The notes: a model not told the origin generated them from the letters alone. A stretch of DNA of 64,000 nt from Phytopseudomonas daroniae (GCF_004327285.1 NZ_QJUI01000011.1:62001-126000), one strand, 5' to 3'; shown: positions 27,406 to 37,624, numbered from the stretch's first letter. Made by a program: numbers and translations.

Positions 27406-28863
27406 TCATGAACGGTGTTCGGACAGGGCCGAGCCTGGCTCGACCGGGTCGTTGGAAAGGGAATACGGAAAGCGCCAGGCGAAAGGCAGCGCGAGCAGGA
27501 TCAGGGCACCGGTGGCGATGAAGACTTCGCCGATGGCGCTGGCCGTACCGGCATGGGCCACGCCAGCATGGGCTGCCCCCCAGTTATCACCCAGGCGGAT
27601 CTGCAGCCACAGCGAGGCCAGCACGATGGCCAGGGACGACAGCAGGCGCCGCGAGATGTTGTTCATCGCCGCGCCCTGGGTAACCAGCGCCTCGGGCAGC
27701 ACGTCCAGCCCGGCGGTGGTCACCGGCATGTAGGACAGCCCCAGGCCGGCACCGCGTACCACCATCAGCAGGCAGATGGCGAGCATCCCGACATCGTGAT
27801 CGATGGTGCCCAGGGCGAAGGTCGCCAGGCCGGTCAGCAGCAAGCCGGCAGAGACGATGCCTCGTGGCCCGTGGCGGTCGAGCAACTTGCCGCCGTAGTG
27901 GCCGAACAGGCTGGCTGACAACGCGGTGCAGAGCAGCGCGATACCGGTCCAGATGGCGCTGTGACCCATCACCATCTGTACCAGCAGCGGCACCAGCACC
28001 AGGCACTCGAACATGCCGATGGACTGCACCACGGCGATGATCACGCTCGACCGATAGCCTTTCAGGGCGAAGATGCGCAGCTCCAGCAGGGGCGACCTGT
28101 GCCGCAACTGGTGCCTGACGAACGCCACCAGACAACCCGCCGCCAGCAACAGGCCGAGCAGATTGAGCGGATCCTGCAGGGCCTGCATGTGGCGGAGCCG
28201 CCCCACGGTAACCATCAGCGCGCCGATGCCGACCGCGACCAGCAGGTAGCCGGTCAGGTCGAACGGCTTGCCCGCCCCCGCCTCGTTTCTGGGCAGCACC
28301 TTGACGCCCAGGCCGAAGGCCAGCAAACCGATGGGCACGTTGACCAGAAACAGCGCACGCCAGTCGTACCACTGCAGCAGCAGGCTGCCGCACAGCGGCC
28401 CGACCGCGGGCGCGAGCATCACCGCGGCGCCCCAGAGGCCGGTGACCGCGCCACGCGCGCCCTTCGGGTAGACCGAAAAGATGATCGCCAGGGACAGCGG
28501 AATCATCAGCCCGCTGGCGATGCCCTGCACCACCCGCGCGGTGATCACCCAGGCGATGGAGTCGGCCATGGCGCCCAGCAGCGAGCCAGCCACGAACAGC
28601 GACAGGCCGGCCAGATACATAACCTTACGCCCCACGCGCTGGGCCAGGTAGCTGGTCAGCGGCATGCTCATGCCCATGCTCACCATGAAGGCCGCCACGA
28701 TCCACGTAGCCATCACCGGGCCCAGTCCGAACGCCTCGATGAAGGCCGGCAATGCCGGATTCAGCGAGGTGTTGTTGAGGCTCACGGTAGTGGTACCGAG
28801 GATCACGGCGACCACCACCAGCCGGCGCGACATCGCTGCTGGCGCCCGTGCCGGCGCCATCAT
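27406..28863 (-). CDS. MFS exporter of the DHA2 type (achromobactin exporter, YhcA-like)
   Basis: 485 residues with about 14 hydrophobic segments. DHA2 drug-exporter hallmarks are the motif-A-like LAQRVGRKVMYLAGL, the VVQGIASGLMIPLSLAI motif and GLWGAAVMLAPAVGPLCGS (motif C-like). It overlaps acsE by 4 bp and is followed at once by acsC, the place of the yhcA exporter gene in Dickeya. It most likely pumps apo-achromobactin out of the cytoplasm. Confidence 0.88.
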   Translation of the reverse strand: MMAPARAPAAMSRRLVVVAVILGTTTVSLNNTSLNPALPAFIEAFGLGPVMATWIVAAFMVSMGMSMPLTSYLAQRVGRKVMYLAGLSLFVAGSLLGAMADSIAWVITARVVQGIASGLMIPLSLAIIFSVYPKGARGAVTGLWGAAVMLAPAVGPLCGSLLLQWYDWRALFLVNVPIGLLAFGLGVKVLPRNEAGAGKPFDLTGYLLVAVGIGALMVTVGRLRHMQALQDPLNLLGLLLAAGCLVAFVRHQLRHRSPLLELRIFALKGYRSSVIIAVVQSIGMFECLVLVPLLVQMVMGHSAIWTGIALLCTALSASLFGHYGGKLLDRHGPRGIVSAGLLLTGLATFALGTIDHDVGMLAICLLMVVRGAGLGLSYMPVTTAGLDVLPEALVTQGAAMNNISRRLLSSLAIVLASLWLQIRLGDNWGAAHAGVAHAGTASAIGEVFIATGALILLALPFAWRFPYSLSNDPVEPGSALSEHRS

Positions 28864-30074
28864 CCGTCACCTCCCCGACTGCCCTCGCCCCTGACGAACA
28901 GCTGTTCGGGGCGCGGATGGCAGAGGAAATCGGCATGCGAGATGTTGTAGCCGTAGGCACCGGCCAGCGGCAGTACCAGCAGATCGCCCACGGCGGCATC
29001 GACCAGTTGGCGACCGCGGCTGAGCACATCCTTGGGCGTGCACAGTTGCCCAACCACCGTCCACAGCCGGGGCACGCCACTCGCTGCACGACCGGGCGCC
29101 GGTACATGGATCACCGGATGATCGTGACCCTGGGCGACCGGCAGGCGGAACTGGTGGGTACCGCCCCGGCAGACCAGAAAGTGCTGGCCGTGACTGGATT
29201 TGGCGTCCAGCACCTCCATGGCGTAATAGCCGCAGAACGCACTGATGAAACGCCCCGGCTCGAAGCGCACCACCGGCGCATCGTGCAGTGCGCCCAGGCG
29301 CTGCTCCAGATGGCGGCAAAGCCGCGGCCAGTCGAAGCGCTCGCCACTCAGGTAGTCCACCCCGATGCCACCCCCGACGTTCAGATGGGTGACGGTCTCG
29401 GGCCGCGTGGCCAGAGCCTTCCATTGCGCCCAGCGCTGCAGATACAGATCGAGCAGCTGCTCGTGGCGTTCCACCTGCTGCTGATGGGACATCGCATGCA
29501 CATGGAAGCCCTGCAGGCGCAGGTGGCTGCAGGCTTCCACCCGCCGGATCGCCTGCGCTACCTCGGATTCATCCAGGCCGAAAGGCGTCGCGGTGCCCGC
29601 CATGGCCAGCCGGCTGGACAGCGTGGCCGGCAGTTCCGGGTTGATACGGATGAACACCGCTTGCACGCGGCCGAGCTGTGCGGCGATGCGTTGCAGGCGG
29701 TCGATCTCGTTGAGACTCTCGATATGGATCGCTTCCACGCCGTGCGTCAGGGCGGCACGCAGGTCGGAGTCGAGCTTGCCGGGGCCAGAGAATACGAACG
29801 GCTTGTCGCTGGCGGCCGCCTGCAGCCGCTCGATCTCGCCACCGGACGAAATCTCGAAGCCATCGACCAGGGGCAACAGCGTCTGCAGGATCGGCGCCTC
29901 GCTGTTGGCCTTGATCGCGTAGTACAGCTCCACGCCTGGAGGCAGCGCAGCCATCACCTCGCGGACATGCTGCGCCAATGCATCGAGGTCATAGACGAAC
30001 ACCGCCAGGGGATCCGCCGCACGGCTGCGGGCCTGCTCGATGGCGTCGAGCACCGCGGTGGGCAGCTTATCCAT
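28860..30074 (-). CDS. acsE: PLP-dependent decarboxylase AcsE (fold type III)
   Basis: 404 residues from the ATG at 30074, overlapping acsD by 8 bp. A fold-type-III (LysA-like) decarboxylase: the PLP lysine lies in ELYYAIKANSE (Lys55), then FEISSGGEIE, HLNVGGGIGVDY (phosphate loop), RFEPGRF and a C-terminal GAYGYNISHADFLCHPRPEQ. In achromobactin synthesis AcsE decarboxylates the serine esterified to citrate, giving an ethanolamine unit. The pathway position is inferred from family and synteny. Confidence 0.88.
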   Translation of the reverse strand: MDKLPTAVLDAIEQARSRAADPLAVFVYDLDALAQHVREVMAALPPGVELYYAIKANSEAPILQTLLPLVDGFEISSGGEIERLQAAASDKPFVFSGPGKLDSDLRAALTHGVEAIHIESLNEIDRLQRIAAQLGRVQAVFIRINPELPATLSSRLAMAGTATPFGLDESEVAQAIRRVEACSHLRLQGFHVHAMSHQQQVERHEQLLDLYLQRWAQWKALATRPETVTHLNVGGGIGVDYLSGERFDWPRLCRHLEQRLGALHDAPVVRFEPGRFISAFCGYYAMEVLDAKSSHGQHFLVCRGGTHQFRLPVAQGHDHPVIHVPAPGRAASGVPRLWTVVGQLCTPKDVLSRGRQLVDAAVGDLLVLPLAGAYGYNISHADFLCHPRPEQLFVRGEGSRGGDG

Positions 30075-31917
30075 GCTGCACCCCCTCGGCCCATGGGCAC
30101 GCCAGCTGCACGTAACCGGCATGACGGTCGGCCTGGGCCGACAGACGCACCTTGAGGTTGGTCTTGCAGGCGATGGGCTCCCCGGCGAGCAGCGCGTCCA
30201 GCTCCGGCGCGGGCCTGACCAGTTCGCCACGCAGCTCACGCAACTGGCGCTCGACCCGCTGCCACATGGTCGCGGCCCGGTGCGGACGATCCCAGCTCAG
30301 CGCCAGGATCGCTTCGGACAGGTTGTTGACGAACAGGCAGTAGCTGATGCGTTTCCAGCCTTGCTGACGCGAGTAGGTCAGCGATTGCCGAACACGCTCC
30401 TGCACACCCTCTTCGAGGTAGCGCACGCCCAGATCATCGGTGAGTTTCACGCCTTCGAAGTCGCGCAACAGCAATTGCGCTGGCCAGCCGTTGTCGTGCA
30501 CCAGCACCGCGTTCTGCAGGTGTGGCTCCAGCACCACGCCATGGTTGAAGAACAGCGACAGCACCGGGCGCAGCAATAGCGCCTGGTAGGCGTCGAACCA
30601 GCCCAGCAGGTGTTCGTCGCTGGGCTTTTTCGCCCTCTGCTGCAGAAAGCCATGGATCAGCGGCTGCAACTGCAAGTCCCTCGCGAACAGCGTGCCGGCC
30701 ATCAGGCAGGATTCGGCAGGCGCATAGCGGCAGAAGTTCTCCCGCAGGATGGCGCCGGTCTGCTCGCGAAACCAGTGGCTGTCCTCGGCGCTGCTGCCCG
30801 CCGGCGCCCAGCTGAGCGAACCCGGCTCGCTGACCAGGGTGGCGCCGCCGATCGTGGCCTTGTGCTCGCGCTGCAGGCGCGTGAACAGGTGGTCGATCAG
30901 CAAGGCGCTGTCCAGCTCGTACCAGGCATTCTTGCGCACGCAATTGGTGATGCGCACGTTGAGCGACCCTTTGAGGAAGTAGCCGCTGCCTTCCCCGTAC
31001 CAGGTGCGCATCGAGGCCGTCGGGCTGGCCAGCGGCCCCTTCTGGCCGAGATCGACGATCTCGCCACGGTCGATCAGCCCCTTGACCCGCGGATCGGCGA
31101 GAAACAGCTGGGCCTGCACCGGGTGCAGACAGATCGCCGCACGGCCGCTGTGCGCCAGTCGCTGGTTGGCGAAACCCTCGAGCACCTGCTCATCGCTCAG
31201 ATCATTACCACGTAATTGCAGGCCGTCACGGGGCACTTCGAGGACATGCAGCGGAACGCGGGCGCGAAACTCCGGCGCATAGGTCTTCTGCCCCAGGTGC
31301 TCGGGCCACAGCCGGGCCTTGGGCGCTGGGTGGTTGGGGTGGCCGAACCAGAGCCCCTGTTCACTGGCGAGATAATCGCGCAGTGGGTCGTTCTCTTCGG
31401 ACTCCAGCGCGCTGTCGACGATAGCCGCGGTAACGCCCTGGCTTTGCATGACCTGCTCGAGCAACTCCTCATTGCGCGAACCGGTGAGTTGTTGGCAGGC
31501 CTCCAGCAGTTGCGCGGCGAACTCGGCGAATGGCGGGCAACGCCAGTCGGCATCGCCCTGGCGCGTGTACACATCGCTCAGGTATCGCTGGCTACCAAGC
31601 GGATCGCGGCGATCCACCAGCACCAGAAACTGCCACTTTTGCGGCAGGTCGATGACCAGCGGCATGCCCTTGCCCTGAATGGCCCGCAGGTAGCTGGCGG
31701 GTGCGATACCCCGCACATGGGACGGCCAGGCATAGCGCGCGCGGTTCTCCGGCAGCGCGAATTCCTTGATCAGGCAGTTGAGCAATGCATGGGACGCGGC
31801 CATTTCACTGACCACCTGCGCCAGGCTGGCGCGCACGGAATCGATGCGAGTGACGTCGACTGGCTGCACATCGAGGTCTGGGTAAGCGCGCACGGCGCTT
31901 GCGGACAGATCAGCCAC
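30067..31917 (-). CDS. acsD: Achromobactin NIS synthetase AcsD (citrate-activating)
   Basis: 616 residues from a GTG at 31917, which has GGGAGG five bases upstream; the GTG at 31923 sits on that ribosome site and is less likely. NIS synthetase motifs: [27 protein letters not shown], the [17 protein letters not shown] core, [26 protein letters not shown] and [15 protein letters not shown] at the C-terminus. AcsD of Dickeya adenylates one prochiral arm of citrate and joins it to L-serine, the first committed step. It overlaps both acsF and acsE. Confidence 0.9.
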   Translation of the reverse strand: MADLSASAVRAYPDLDVQPVDVTRIDSVRASLAQVVSEMAASHALLNCLIKEFALPENRARYAWPSHVRGIAPASYLRAIQGKGMPLVIDLPQKWQFLVLVDRRDPLGSQRYLSDVYTRQGDADWRCPPFAEFAAQLLEACQQLTGSRNEELLEQVMQSQGVTAAIVDSALESEENDPLRDYLASEQGLWFGHPNHPAPKARLWPEHLGQKTYAPEFRARVPLHVLEVPRDGLQLRGNDLSDEQVLEGFANQRLAHSGRAAICLHPVQAQLFLADPRVKGLIDRGEIVDLGQKGPLASPTASMRTWYGEGSGYFLKGSLNVRITNCVRKNAWYELDSALLIDHLFTRLQREHKATIGGATLVSEPGSLSWAPAGSSAEDSHWFREQTGAILRENFCRYAPAESCLMAGTLFARDLQLQPLIHGFLQQRAKKPSDEHLLGWFDAYQALLLRPVLSLFFNHGVVLEPHLQNAVLVHDNGWPAQLLLRDFEGVKLTDDLGVRYLEEGVQERVRQSLTYSRQQGWKRISYCLFVNNLSEAILALSWDRPHRAATMWQRVERQLRELRGELVRPAPELDALLAGEPIACKTNLKVRLSAQADRHAGYVQLACPWAEGVQHG

Positions 31918-33307
31918 GGGCACCTCCCGGCGCAGCGGCTAGTGCCGCATCCAGCGCGCGTTCGAAACGCACGATCACTTCGCCGCACTGCGCCTCGTCG
32001 ATGATCAATGGCGGCAACAGGCGGATGACACTGCCGTGGCGCCCGCCTCGTTCGAGCAGCAAACCCTGCTTGAAGCAGTGGCTCTGGATGGAAGCCGACA
32101 GCGCAGCATCCATGGGATGGGCGCCCAGGGCGTCGGCTGGCTGGCGTTCGTCGACGATCTCCAGGCCCAGCATCAGCCCACGGCCACGTACCTGCCCAAT
32201 CGCCGGGTAGCGCTCACGCAGCGCGTTCAAACGCTCTTTCAGCCAGTCGCCGCGTACCCGGGCCTGTTCGGCCAGGGCGTCGTTCTGGATGATCTGCAGG
32301 GTGGTCATGCCGCTGGCCATGGCCATCTGGTTGCCGCGGAAGGTGCCGGTATGGGCGCCTGGCTGCCAGGCATCGAACTCGCGCTTGATGGCCAGCACGG
32401 CCAGGGGCAGACCGCCGCCGACCGCCTTGGACATGACGATGATGTCGGGTTCGATATCGGCGTGCTCGAAGGCAAACATCCGCCCGGTGCGGCCAAAACC
32501 GGCCTGGACTTCATCGACGATCAGCAGGATGCCGTGGCGCCGAGTGACTTCACGCAGGGTACGCAGCCATTCATTGGGTGCCGGGTTGGCGCCGCCCTCA
32601 CCCTGCACCGCCTCGACGATCACCGCCGCCGGCAGGCAGACGCCGCTTTCGACATCCTCGATGAACTGGGTGAAGTAATACGACAGCGCACGGGTGCCCG
32701 CCTCGCCACCGATGCCCAGCGGGCAGCGATACTCGTGGGGATACGGCATGAACTGCACGCCGGGCATCAGCGAGGCCACGGCATCTTTCGGGCCGGTATT
32801 GCCGGTCACCGCCAGGGCGCCGTGGGTCATGCCGTGGTAGCCACCGGAAAAGGCGATGACGTTGCTGCGCCGGGTCACGGTCTTGGCCAGCTTGAGCGCG
32901 GCCTCCACTGCATCGGCGCCGGAGGGGCCGCAGAACTGCAGGCAATAGCCCTGGCTCGGCAGCACGCCCAGCAGTGTCTCGCTGAAGGCATCCTTCAGCG
33001 GCGTGGTGAGATCCAGGGTGTGCATGGGCACCCCGGAAGCCAGAAAACCGGACAGGCTATCGACAATGGCGGGATGGTTGTGGCCCAGCGCCAGGGTGCC
33101 AGCGCCGGCCAGGCAGTCGAGATAACGCCGCCCCTCTACATCTGTCACCCATACGCCCTGCGCCTTGGCGATCGCCAGGGGTAGTTTGCGTGGGTAGCTG
33201 CGCACATTGGATTCGAATCGCTCCTGGCGTTCCAGGTAATCCGCATTGTTGCTCTGGGCCGAATCGCGATGGACTCGATCCAGCGGGATGGTTCGTTCAC
33301 TTAACAT
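31910..33307 (-). CDS. acsF: Diaminobutyrate--2-oxoglutarate aminotransferase AcsF
   Basis: 465 residues from the ATG at 33307 with GAGG eight bases upstream; an in-frame ATG at 33373 has only a weak site. Class-III aminotransferase: [44 protein letters not shown] with the PLP-ring Asp, and [12 protein letters not shown] with the PLP lysine (Lys294). It makes L-2,4-diaminobutyrate from aspartate semialdehyde, one of the achromobactin building blocks. It is the first biosynthetic gene after the receptor. Confidence 0.9.
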   Translation of the reverse strand: MLSERTIPLDRVHRDSAQSNNADYLERQERFESNVRSYPRKLPLAIAKAQGVWVTDVEGRRYLDCLAGAGTLALGHNHPAIVDSLSGFLASGVPMHTLDLTTPLKDAFSETLLGVLPSQGYCLQFCGPSGADAVEAALKLAKTVTRRSNVIAFSGGYHGMTHGALAVTGNTGPKDAVASLMPGVQFMPYPHEYRCPLGIGGEAGTRALSYYFTQFIEDVESGVCLPAAVIVEAVQGEGGANPAPNEWLRTLREVTRRHGILLIVDEVQAGFGRTGRMFAFEHADIEPDIIVMSKAVGGGLPLAVLAIKREFDAWQPGAHTGTFRGNQMAMASGMTTLQIIQNDALAEQARVRGDWLKERLNALRERYPAIGQVRGRGLMLGLEIVDERQPADALGAHPMDAALSASIQSHCFKQGLLLERGGRHGSVIRLLPPLIIDEAQCGEVIVRFERALDAALAAAPGGARG

Positions 33308-33458
33308 GGTGCTCGCCTCTATCTGTTCGAGGCTCCGGGTGGAGCCGTTGAAAGTCGTCAGCACTGCACTCATCAGTCAATGGCAGGTCACGCAAAATGC
33401 GGAGCAACCCCTTTGGGGTCTCCCGCGTCATCCCTGAGTAATTGGTTTTATTGTGTGC

Positions 33459-33487
33459 AGCGAACGCCCGGTGCACAGGCGTTCGCT
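33459..33487 (-). terminator. Stem-loop between receptor gene and acsF
   Basis: A perfect 10-bp stem (AGCGAACGCC / GGCGTTCGCT) with a 9-base loop begins about 20 bases after the receptor stop. On the minus strand it is followed by GCACACAATAAAACC, without a run of T. It may be a partial terminator or an RNA-processing or stability hairpin that lowers or separates acs expression from receptor expression. Confidence 0.45.
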
Positions 33488-33506
33488 ACAGAGGTGCTAC
33501 GGACGC

Positions 33507-35933
33507 TCAGAACCCAACGGTTGCCGACAGAATGAAAGTACGTGGCGTGGAAATGGTCAGTCCCGGCTCGCTGTCGTCCGACGCGCCGGCCGAGATCCAG
33601 TCCCGGGAGTCGAGCACGTTCTCGACGGTGCCGCGCAGGGTGATGTCCTTGTCGTCGACCTTGAAGGCGTAGCGCGCGCCGACGTCATAGCGCGTCCACG
33701 AATCGATTTCCTTGGTGTTGGCCTGGTCGAGGTACTGCGAGCTGCTGTAGATGCCGCGCCCGGTCAGGGTCAGCCCCTGTAGGCCAGGCACATCCCACTC
33801 GGCACCCAGGTTGGCGTTCCATTTCGGCGTGGCCGGTGCGCGGTTGCCGTCGGTGGCACCGCCAATGGTGTCGCGCAGTTCGCTGTCGATATACATCACC
33901 CCGCCAAGCAGGCGGAAGCCATTCGCGGGTTCACCGAAGACACTGAGCTCGACGCCATCGTTGACCCGCTTGCCGTTGGGGCCGAACAGCCGCGATGTGG
34001 AATTGGTCTCATAGGCCGGTTGCTTGATGCGGAACACCGCGGCAGTGACGGCAAAGCGTCCCATGTCGTACTTGGCACCCGCCTCGATCTGACGGCTGAT
34101 GAAGGGTGGGAAGATTTCGTCGTTGTTGTCCGAGGTCGATGGCGCGATCTTGCCCTGGCTGAGCCCCTCCATATAGTTGGCGTACAGGGACAGCTGGTCG
34201 GTGGCCTTGAACAGCACGCCAACCGACGGCGATACCTTCTCCTCGTCGTAGCCGGTAGGTCGTTCGACACCGTCGCTCCAGTCGTTGATCTTGACCCGCT
34301 GCCAGCGGGCGCCGAGGGTCAACAGCAAGCGATCCTCTATAAAGCCCAGGGTGTCCGAGAGCGCCACACCGCTGAAGCGGCTCTCGGTGTAGATCTTCGC
34401 ATCGAGACGCGTCGGGACGAGCGGCTTCGGCGTCTGCACCGGATCGTAGAGATTGCTGTCGCCGTTGGCGTAGCGAGCGCCACCGTTCTCGAAATCCAGC
34501 TCGAAGTAGTCGGCGGCCAGATTGACTTCATGGCTGACAGCACCGGTGTGGAACCACTTGCGTACCCCCATGTTCACCGTGCGTACTTCCTCGTCGCGGG
34601 TGAAGTCGCGGGGCTGCACGGTGAAGTCGCCCGCCGCATTGGTGATCGAGACGTTGTGGCGGAGGAAATCGTGGTTGCTCTTGCGTGCGCCCACGGCACC
34701 ATAGACCAGGGTCGAATCATCGATATCGAACTCGCCGCGCAGGGCGCCGAAGGTGTCGTCGGTCTTGGCCTTGCTCCAATGCTGGGCATAATTGTGGCGT
34801 ACGTCACCGGCCTTCGGCACCGGCGCCGCATCGGCGATCAGCACACGCTCCTGGGGCGCGTCGGTATCGCGCTCGGTATGCCCCAGATCCATCGACAGAC
34901 GCAGGCGCTCGTCGCGGTAATCCAGCCCCAGCACCGCCATTTCGCGGTTGACCTTCTGGTGATCCCACTCGGTGTCGCCGGACTGCTTCACGCCGTTGAA
35001 ACGGATGCCGAAGCGGTTGTCCTCGCCGAAGCGGCGGCCCACGTCCACCGCGCCGCCGACCTGGCTATCCGAGGCGTAGCTGCCGGTGAACTCGGTGATC
35101 GGCTTGTCGGTGGCACGCTTGGGCACGATGTTGATACCGCCGCCTACGCTGCCGCGCGGCGAGATGCCGTTGACCAGTTGGGTCGGCCCACGGAGGATAT
35201 CGACGCGATCGGCCATTTCCATGTCGATGGAATAGGTCGGCATGATGCCGTACAGGCCACCGTAGGACACATCGGTGTTGAACAGGCTGAAGCCGCGAAT
35301 GGTGAACTGCTCGTAGCGGCCGCCCGCCGGGTTGGTGGAACGCACCGCCGGGTCGCTGGAGGTCAGGTCGGCCAGGGTGCGCGCCTGATTGTTCTTCACC
35401 GTCTCGCTGGTGTAGGTGGTCATGCTCAGCGGCGACTCCATGAAGTCCCGAGAGCCCAGCAGCCCTTGCGAACTGCGACGCGCCACCTGGCCACCGGCAT
35501 AGCGCTCGCCTTCGAGACTCTCGGAAGGAACCGTGACGCCAGTGATCGCCGTTGGTGCGATTTCCATGGCGTCGGCCCCCTCATTGGCCAGTACCAGGGT
35601 ATAGGCCTCGCTGCCTACCGCCTGCAGACGCAGCCCGCTGCCCTGCAACAGGCGCGCGAAGCCCTCATCAACGCTGTAACTGCCGGAAATCCCCGGAGTA
35701 CTGCGGCCACTGACCAGTGCCGGATCGACGGAAAGACTCACCCCAGCCTGGCTGGCGAAGCGGCTCAATGCCGCGCCGAGGTCACTGCCCGGCACGTTGT
35801 AACTGCGCTCCTGAGCCTGGGCATGACTGATGAACGGCGCAATGGGCCCGAAGCCGAGCAACAGGCTCAGGCACACCGTGGGGTAGGAAATGGATGACAC
35901 CAGACGTGGCCGATGACGTGTCATTGATAGCAT
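33507..35933 (-). CDS. TonB-dependent ferric-siderophore receptor with signalling domain
   Basis: 808 residues. A signal peptide ends near residue 41 (SHAQAQ). An STN signalling domain follows (about 42-110: YNVPGSDLGAALSRFASQAG, then DPALVSGRS and YSVDEGFARLLQGSGL), as in FecA/FpvA transducers. The plug domain spans about 150-280, including PAGGRYEQFTIRGF and GISPRGSVGGGINIVPKRA. A 22-strand barrel ends in aromatic Phe (FILSATVGF). The STN domain contacts the FecR-like anti-sigma factor encoded upstream. Position and composition fit an achromobactin receptor (Acr-type in Dickeya). GAGAG precedes the ATG at 35933; a second ATG lies nine bases in. Confidence 0.93.
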   Translation of the reverse strand: MLSMTRHRPRLVSSISYPTVCLSLLLGFGPIAPFISHAQAQERSYNVPGSDLGAALSRFASQAGVSLSVDPALVSGRSTPGISGSYSVDEGFARLLQGSGLRLQAVGSEAYTLVLANEGADAMEIAPTAITGVTVPSESLEGERYAGGQVARRSSQGLLGSRDFMESPLSMTTYTSETVKNNQARTLADLTSSDPAVRSTNPAGGRYEQFTIRGFSLFNTDVSYGGLYGIMPTYSIDMEMADRVDILRGPTQLVNGISPRGSVGGGINIVPKRATDKPITEFTGSYASDSQVGGAVDVGRRFGEDNRFGIRFNGVKQSGDTEWDHQKVNREMAVLGLDYRDERLRLSMDLGHTERDTDAPQERVLIADAAPVPKAGDVRHNYAQHWSKAKTDDTFGALRGEFDIDDSTLVYGAVGARKSNHDFLRHNVSITNAAGDFTVQPRDFTRDEEVRTVNMGVRKWFHTGAVSHEVNLAADYFELDFENGGARYANGDSNLYDPVQTPKPLVPTRLDAKIYTESRFSGVALSDTLGFIEDRLLLTLGARWQRVKINDWSDGVERPTGYDEEKVSPSVGVLFKATDQLSLYANYMEGLSQGKIAPSTSDNNDEIFPPFISRQIEAGAKYDMGRFAVTAAVFRIKQPAYETNSTSRLFGPNGKRVNDGVELSVFGEPANGFRLLGGVMYIDSELRDTIGGATDGNRAPATPKWNANLGAEWDVPGLQGLTLTGRGIYSSSQYLDQANTKEIDSWTRYDVGARYAFKVDDKDITLRGTVENVLDSRDWISAGASDDSEPGLTISTPRTFILSATVGF

Positions 35934-36025
35934 GGCAAACGCTCTCTTTTTAATTCACTTACTTCCCATGACAGGTCAGTGAAAAAAAAGGGACAGGTTT
36001 CAGGAAAAAACTTCAGCGCCCTACA

Positions 36026-36127
36026 TGTAGGAGCTGGCTTGCCGGCGATTGGTGGGGGCTCCACGGATGGTTCGCAATGGCTACGATCGTATCGCCCGCA
36101 AGGCTATGCGCCCCCGCAGCTCCTGCC
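36026..36127. repeat. REP-like inverted pair upstream of the receptor gene
   Basis: TGTAGGAGCTGGCTTGCCGG (36026-36045) is a typical Pseudomonas REP sequence. A degenerate copy in inverted orientation follows at about 36092-36127 (ATCGCCCGCAAGGC ... GCAGCTCCTGCCGG). The pair forms a REPIN-like hairpin between fecR and the receptor gene. Confidence 0.65.
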
Positions 36128-36144
36128 GGTTAATGGAGGCAGGT

Positions 36145-37095
36145 TTAGGCCGCTCGCTCGCGGGGTACGAGGGTCACCCAGTAACGCGTGCGGGCACGCA
36201 CCTCCAGCGGCAGGCTGGCAGCGAGAAGAGCAAGGATCTGATCGGTGTCGGCGAGGCGGAAACTGCCGGTCACCCGTAATGATTCCAGCGCTGCAGACCA
36301 ACGCAGGATGCCCGCTCGATAGCGGTCGAGCTCACGCAGGAAATCGCCCAGCGGCTGGTCGTTGGCCATGAGCACGCCGTCACGCCAGCCTGGCACTCCG
36401 GTGTCGAAGGTCTGTCTGGATTCGATACGCCCTTCGCGCAGCCGCACGCGCTGGCCAGGCCTCAGCACGAACGTGTCGTACCCCGTTGGCCGTAGCTGCG
36501 CGCTACCGCTGAAAACCGAGAATTCGCAGGTATCGCCTTGCTGGCGCACGCAGATCTCACCCGCACCGAGCGTCGCCCTCCCCTGAGCCGTATCGATGAT
36601 GAACGGTGAGGCTCCAGCCACGCGCAAGGCAATTTCGCCACGTACCAGCGTCAGGCGTTGACGACCTGCGTCGATATTCACCGCCGAGGCGGTATTCATA
36701 TCCAGCACACTGCCACTGGCGAGCGTCACGCTGCGCCGCTCGCCGGTGCCCGTGGAGAGATCCGCACGCCAGGCATCGATGGGCAATTCCCGCGTTACCA
36801 GCCAGGCCGCAGGTGCCACCGCCGCAATACCGAGCATGCCCTTGAGCATTCGCCTACGGCCCTGATCAGGGCGATCGAGGCTGGCCATGGCCAGTTCGGG
36901 CGGCAGACCATCGAAACGGGTGCGCAGTGCCTGAATCCGCTGCCAGGCATGTTCGTGGCTGGCACTGTGCTCACGCCAACGCTGCAGACCAGCGTGGTCG
37001 CGCTCCCCGGCTTCGCCAGATTCGATCAGCGCCAGCCAGCGTGCTGCGGAACGCGCGACACGGCGGGTATCGTCACTGGCCTCGCGGTTCAGCAC
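36145..37095 (-). CDS. FecR-family anti-sigma / signal-relay protein
   Basis: 316 residues from a GTG at 37095 that overlaps the sigma-factor stop by 7 bp (GTGCTGA). The cytoplasmic N-terminus has the FecR pattern RSAARWLALIESGEAGERDHAGLQRW. One membrane helix (about 98-118: GMLGIAAVAPAAWLV) is followed by a periplasmic FecR domain (VTLASGSVLDMNTASAVNI, then LVRGEIALRVAG). It would hold the sigma factor inactive, or activate it, depending on the receptor's STN domain. Confidence 0.9.
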   Translation of the reverse strand: MLNREASDDTRRVARSAARWLALIESGEAGERDHAGLQRWREHSASHEHAWQRIQALRTRFDGLPPELAMASLDRPDQGRRRMLKGMLGIAAVAPAAWLVTRELPIDAWRADLSTGTGERRSVTLASGSVLDMNTASAVNIDAGRQRLTLVRGEIALRVAGASPFIIDTAQGRATLGAGEICVRQQGDTCEFSVFSGSAQLRPTGYDTFVLRPGQRVRLREGRIESRQTFDTGVPGWRDGVLMANDQPLGDFLRELDRYRAGILRWSAALESLRVTGSFRLADTDQILALLAASLPLEVRARTRYWVTLVPRERAA

Positions 37096-37601
37096 AGCTC
37101 GACCAGCAGGCAGTGTTCGTAGGCTTGAACCATGTAGCGTTTGACGCTGCGCTCGGAAACTTCCAGCCGTTCGGCGATTTCCCGATAGCCCAGCCCTTCG
37201 AGCTGGCTGAGTAGAAAGGCGCGACGCACCATTCGCGGCAGGCCATCGAGCAATTCGTCCAGGGCTTGCAGGGTTTCGAGCACCAGCCAACGCTGTTCGG
37301 GCGACGGTGCGCAGGCTTCGGGCAATTGCATCAGAGCATCGAGATACGCCTGCTCCAGGCTGCGGCGCTTGTGCAGATTGATCAGCAAGCGCTTGCCGAT
37401 GGTTTTCAGGTAGGCGCGCGGCTCTTGCAGCTCGGCGATAGCCTGAGAACCGGCCAGTACACGAATGAAGGCATCCTGGCTGAGATCAGCCGCATCCCAG
37501 CCGTTGCCCATCCGCCGGCTCAGCCATTGCTCCAGCCAGCTGCGGTGGTCACGATAGAGATCGTGAAAAGCCTGTTCATTTGATAAAGCCGAACCGAACA
37601 T
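37089..37601 (-). CDS. FecI-type ECF sigma factor (AcsS-like by position)
   Basis: 170 residues from the ATG at 37601. Sigma region 2 covers about 9-75 (LYRDHRSWLEQWLSRRMG, DLSQDAFIRVL) and region 4 about 105-160 (LDGLPRMVRRAFLLSQLEG, LGYREIAERLEVSERSVKRY). The fecI-fecR-receptor order is the classic cell-surface signalling unit. In P. syringae B728a the ECF factor AcsS drives achromobactin genes; this gene has the same context, so that role is likely here, but orthology was not tested. Confidence 0.88.
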   Translation of the reverse strand: MFGSALSNEQAFHDLYRDHRSWLEQWLSRRMGNGWDAADLSQDAFIRVLAGSQAIAELQEPRAYLKTIGKRLLINLHKRRSLEQAYLDALMQLPEACAPSPEQRWLVLETLQALDELLDGLPRMVRRAFLLSQLEGLGYREIAERLEVSERSVKRYMVQAYEHCLLVELC

Positions 37602-37624
37602 GCCGGGCACCCGTCGCGAGAGTC

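Noticed and set aside
33401..33424. Small hairpin ahead of acsF considered as a riboswitch or terminator
   Set aside because: The stem is only five to nine pairs with a bulge and lacks a T-run; kept only as a note in the hairpin finding.
34020..35897. Open frame of about 625 codons opposite the TonB receptor
   Set aside because: No recognisable domain; the receptor on the minus strand has signal peptide, STN, plug and barrel features.
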